A DNA stretch of 33,263 nucleotides, taken from NCBI GenBank assembly GCA_021323165.1, contig JAJTCJ010000028.1, forward strand, positions 1-33,263, given 5' to 3'. Below, one piece after another: positions 31,901-33,263 of the stretch. Position 1 is the first letter of the stretch. Each line of letters begins with the position of its first letter. Source of the DNA: Bacteroidota bacterium. GTDB taxonomy: Bacteria; Bacteroidota; Bacteroidia; 2-12-FULL-35-15. A program made the position numbers and the translations under genes. The notes below the pieces were generated by a model, which was given only the letters and a program-made list of their open reading frames with translations, did no database searches and was not told the origin of the DNA.

Positions 31901-33263
31901 AAAGGTTAGCCGGCATTGGCATACCTCTTTCATCTTTTACGGTTACAACCATTTTGACTTTTTCACGCGGCAGGTATTTTTCTTTTTCAGTTGCAACAGA
32001 TATATTCAACTGTTTACCCTTATTAACAAAAGCAAGTCGTTCAGCGCGTTCAACTCCCTTGCTGTCAAATAATGTTATTTGTGTTACACCGATAGGAAAA
32101 TTAGAAGTTGGAAAAATAATCTTATTGCTACCTTTTTTTGCATCGATCACAGTGGAATAATATACTTTGTTTCTTACCTGCGCGATCAATGATAACTCTT
32201 CAGTTTCAGTGCTATTTATATCAACTGAAATCTCAGCCTTAGAAGGATTCACTTTCATAACGTAACCACGTTCAAGTGCTTGGGGAAGAGAGAAATGTTC
32301 TTTTATATTTTCAGGTTTAATAATCTTAACAAAGTATTCATCACCTGCTTTAGGGGTAAATTTAAAAGAGCCCATTCCCTGGTGAAAACTACTGAATGAA
32401 GCAACTACTGCACCTTGTTTGTTCAGAACTTCACCTTCAACATCTGCAGGCTTTCCGAATTCATTTAAGGCACGAAAAGCAACCTGACTTTCCAGATTTT
32501 CAACGAGATCACCTCCTTCAGGGAAAAGCTGAAGCTTAATATTGTTTAACACGATAGGAATGGATCTGGAAATACTTTCCGTGCTGCCGTTATAATCAAT
32601 CATAACGTTTAATAAACCGTCATTGGTTTTAAGATCCTTAGGAAGAGTGAATTTTATATACTGCAAGCCATTTTCATCTGTTATATCAGCCTTCGCTAAT
32701 ATCTGCTGACCGTTGAGATTAGCAACGAAACGAATCTTATGATCAGACAACGGTTTGTTTTCATTTGTATTTAACTCAAGCTTGGCTATTACTTCGTCAC
32801 CCGGACCAAAAGCTTTTCTTTCAAAGTCAAGTTTCATTTTTAAATTTGGGAGCACAACATCCTGAACCTGTATTTCTTTTTCAAACTTATTCGATTCCCC
32901 CTCATTCTTCATCCAATTAGTGTAAGCCCTAATTTTATAAATTCCACCAAGTGCTTCCTGATCAAGAGAAAAGTCACCTTTTGCAATTCCATTTTTAGCT
33001 ATGATATTAATACTCTTTTCAATAGTGCCCTTTGGGTTTAAAAATTCAATATGGAGAATATCGCTTTTTGATGATGCTTTCATTGTAGCTGCATCTCTTA
33101 TAAAAGCAGAAAACCAGATATTATCTCCGGGCTCATACATTGGTTTGTCGAATTGAAGATATATCCGGTCTTCGGGAATTTTCTCGTTGTATTCTGAAAG
33201 TTTTTTCTTTAGAGAACGAGTCAGTTCATTGTCTGTCATTAGCTGATAATAATTATCAGGGCC
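28932..33263 (-). CDS. Alpha-2-macroglobulin-like protein, 5' end outside the window
   Basis: At least 1443 residues are encoded; the frame stays open through the right edge, so the ATG at 33239 is probably internal and the signal peptide is missing. Counting from that ATG, an MG2-type domain comes first (YLQFDKPMYEPGDNIWF), a carboxypeptidase-regulatory-like domain at about 528-600 (VAGTVLDARTGKVISNS), a Lys/Ala/Glu-rich linker resembling a bait region at about 620-720, an A2M domain at about 750 (YWNPDIEIDRSGKKTVEFY), and a helical thioester domain from about 930 with Cys961-Phe-Glu-Gln964 (PYGCFEQ). Cys and Gln of the thioester are both kept. Such proteins are thought to trap foreign proteases in the envelope. 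No penicillin-binding-protein gene, the usual partner in Proteobacteria, is adjacent. Confidence 0.92.
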   Translation of the reverse strand, partial: GPDNYYQLMTDNELTRSLKKKLSEYNEKIPEDRIYLQFDKPMYEPGDNIWFSAFIRDAATMKASSKSDILHIEFLNPKGTIEKSINIIAKNGIAKGDFSLDQEALGGIYKIRAYTNWMKNEGESNKFEKEIQVQDVVLPNLKMKLDFERKAFGPGDEVIAKLELNTNENKPLSDHKIRFVANLNGQQILAKADITDENGLQYIKFTLPKDLKTNDGLLNVMIDYNGSTESISRSIPIVLNNIKLQLFPEGGDLVENLESQVAFRALNEFGKPADVEGEVLNKQGAVVASFSSFHQGMGSFKFTPKAGDEYFVKIIKPENIKEHFSLPQALERGYVMKVNPSKAEISVDINSTETEELSLIAQVRNKVYYSTVIDAKKGSNKIIFPTSNFPIGVTQITLFDSKGVERAERLAFVNKGKQLNISVATEKEKYLPREKVKMVVTVKDERGMPMPANLSMAVVNDQFLSFADDKSGNILSQLLLQQDIKDKVEEPAFYFNDKEPKADAALDYLLLTAGWRHFTWEKLIQNELPQIVYRGEKAIVAGTVLDARTGKVISNSTIKINNGAEYQTDENGKFIFNKLDLISPVTLVYSAQGYTQQSYYVQDYNQNLTMYLYDNKYYQTYYDNVPSSASRALEEDFMPVMEKDGAGIRNEVAVKASRKNDEGGKGEAMKFAQQKNKKAPLDKIKMEEKVIDAKAPAQGALLKQADIRSGFFRVDDMELEANNISSVVQTQVYYRAKEFAAPIYDKQENVEVRNDFRNTIYWNPDIEIDRSGKKTVEFYTSDDITSFKTTIEGVASDGSIGRIEKNIYTQLPFAMSTKIPVEVATEDVVSIPLTLKNNSDKPLGGSLTVMAPDGLKAITAIPTVQTIMPGASKTIYLDYKVLDKIGYGDFTLSFKSCGLGDAFTQKIKIASKGFPVEASFSGQDVEKAYTFEMNDLVNGSVKASFTAFPNVVSDLMKGVEGILQEPYGCFEQTSCTAYPNAMVLDYLKSTDSKDNKTLARASDLLSRGYKRLTTFESSEKGYEWFGANPGHEGLTAYGIMEFVDMKKAGADIDMKMLDRTAGWLMKHKDGKGGFSREKHAYHDFGRISDDILNAYIVYALAEAGYTDIKNEFEASYKKAIDSKDPYMLAMMSNAAYSLKENSKADAALASLADKQGKDGGFTGIIHSITYSQGNSLKIETTSLAIMAILKSHGKYSGTLTNAVQFLVGTRSGSGVFSSTQGTILALKALTEYAKFSKKTSEDGTIEIYVDGKKRAERSYKAGDKGGIEISGLEQYLSNSGKHDIKVKFLGVKTPLPYSVAVNWNTSLPNSNKECDIDLKTNLSATTANVGQTVRLSTIITNKKNTEVPSTMAIIGIPAGFTVQPWQLKELQDKKVFDYYEMKGNNIAIYYRGMGPSAVKEINLDLKAEMPGIYDAPASSAYLYYMNEFKTWSAVEKVTIKKNS

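Overview
The window is a stretch of an AT-rich bacterial chromosome that I place in the phylum Bacteroidota, probably near the Chitinophagales or Sphingobacteriales; I cannot name a genus. The signs are a lipidated TamA-type barrel (TamL) overlapping a TamB gene, MlaE-MlaF-MlaD without MlaB or MlaC, several genes whose only visible promoter element is the Bacteroidota -7 box TAnnTTTG, and starts mostly without strong Shine-Dalgarno sequences. I see no tRNA or rRNA gene, insertion sequence, phage gene or CRISPR array.

Layout. 153-3200 (+): MCE lipid transporter mlaE-mlaF-mlaD, a small Pro/Asp-rich ORF overlapping mlaD, and a stand-alone receiver protein. 3634-4890 (+): an AsmA/DUF748-like membrane-anchored protein, followed by a candidate small RNA (about 5004-5083). 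10195 down to 5172 (-): a second AsmA-like protein, an Omp85-type outer-membrane barrel, a small protein of a family usually mislabelled as PRPP synthetase, and a long disordered Asn/Arg/Asp/Tyr-rich protein. 10247-18749 (+): a BrkB/YihY membrane protein, a 50-residue lmo0937-type membrane peptide, then tamB and tamL. 18797-19940 (+): a DUF4142 lipoprotein and a PA2169-type four-helix protein. 22685 down to 19965 (-): a GSP39-like short-chain dehydrogenase, an unknown protein, Ku, and two small proteins, one acidic and one secreted. 25673 down to 22750 (-): an NtrC-type sigma-54 activator and its REC-PAS histidine kinase. 26109-28548 (+): a PAS histidine kinase coupled to a P-loop kinase-like protein. 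28877-28536 (-): a small secreted basic protein. 28932 to the right edge (-): an alpha-2-macroglobulin-like protein cut by the window edge.

How it fits together. The first 19 kb is dominated by machinery that would move lipid or outer-membrane protein across the periplasm: an MCE transporter, three membrane-anchored AsmA/TamB-like bridge candidates and two Omp85 barrels. The AsmA-like/Omp85 pair at 6745-10195 looks like a smaller counterpart of TamB/TamL. Around it lie short stress-type genes and a Ku repair gene, and the right half holds two-component signalling.

The most unusual signal is a shared upstream element. WGGCA followed at fixed spacing by TA (TGGCAT-N7-TA) lies 41-52 bases before the start codons of six genes: the AsmA-like protein, the PRPP-synthetase-like protein, the disordered protein, the lmo0937 peptide, the DUF4142 protein and the dehydrogenase. 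A seventh copy has no gene behind it but leads into two hairpins ending in a terminator, which suggests a small RNA. Looser copies precede the PA2169-type gene and the second AsmA-like gene. The element has sigma-54 geometry but lacks the GC at -12, so it may define an undescribed stress/envelope regulon.
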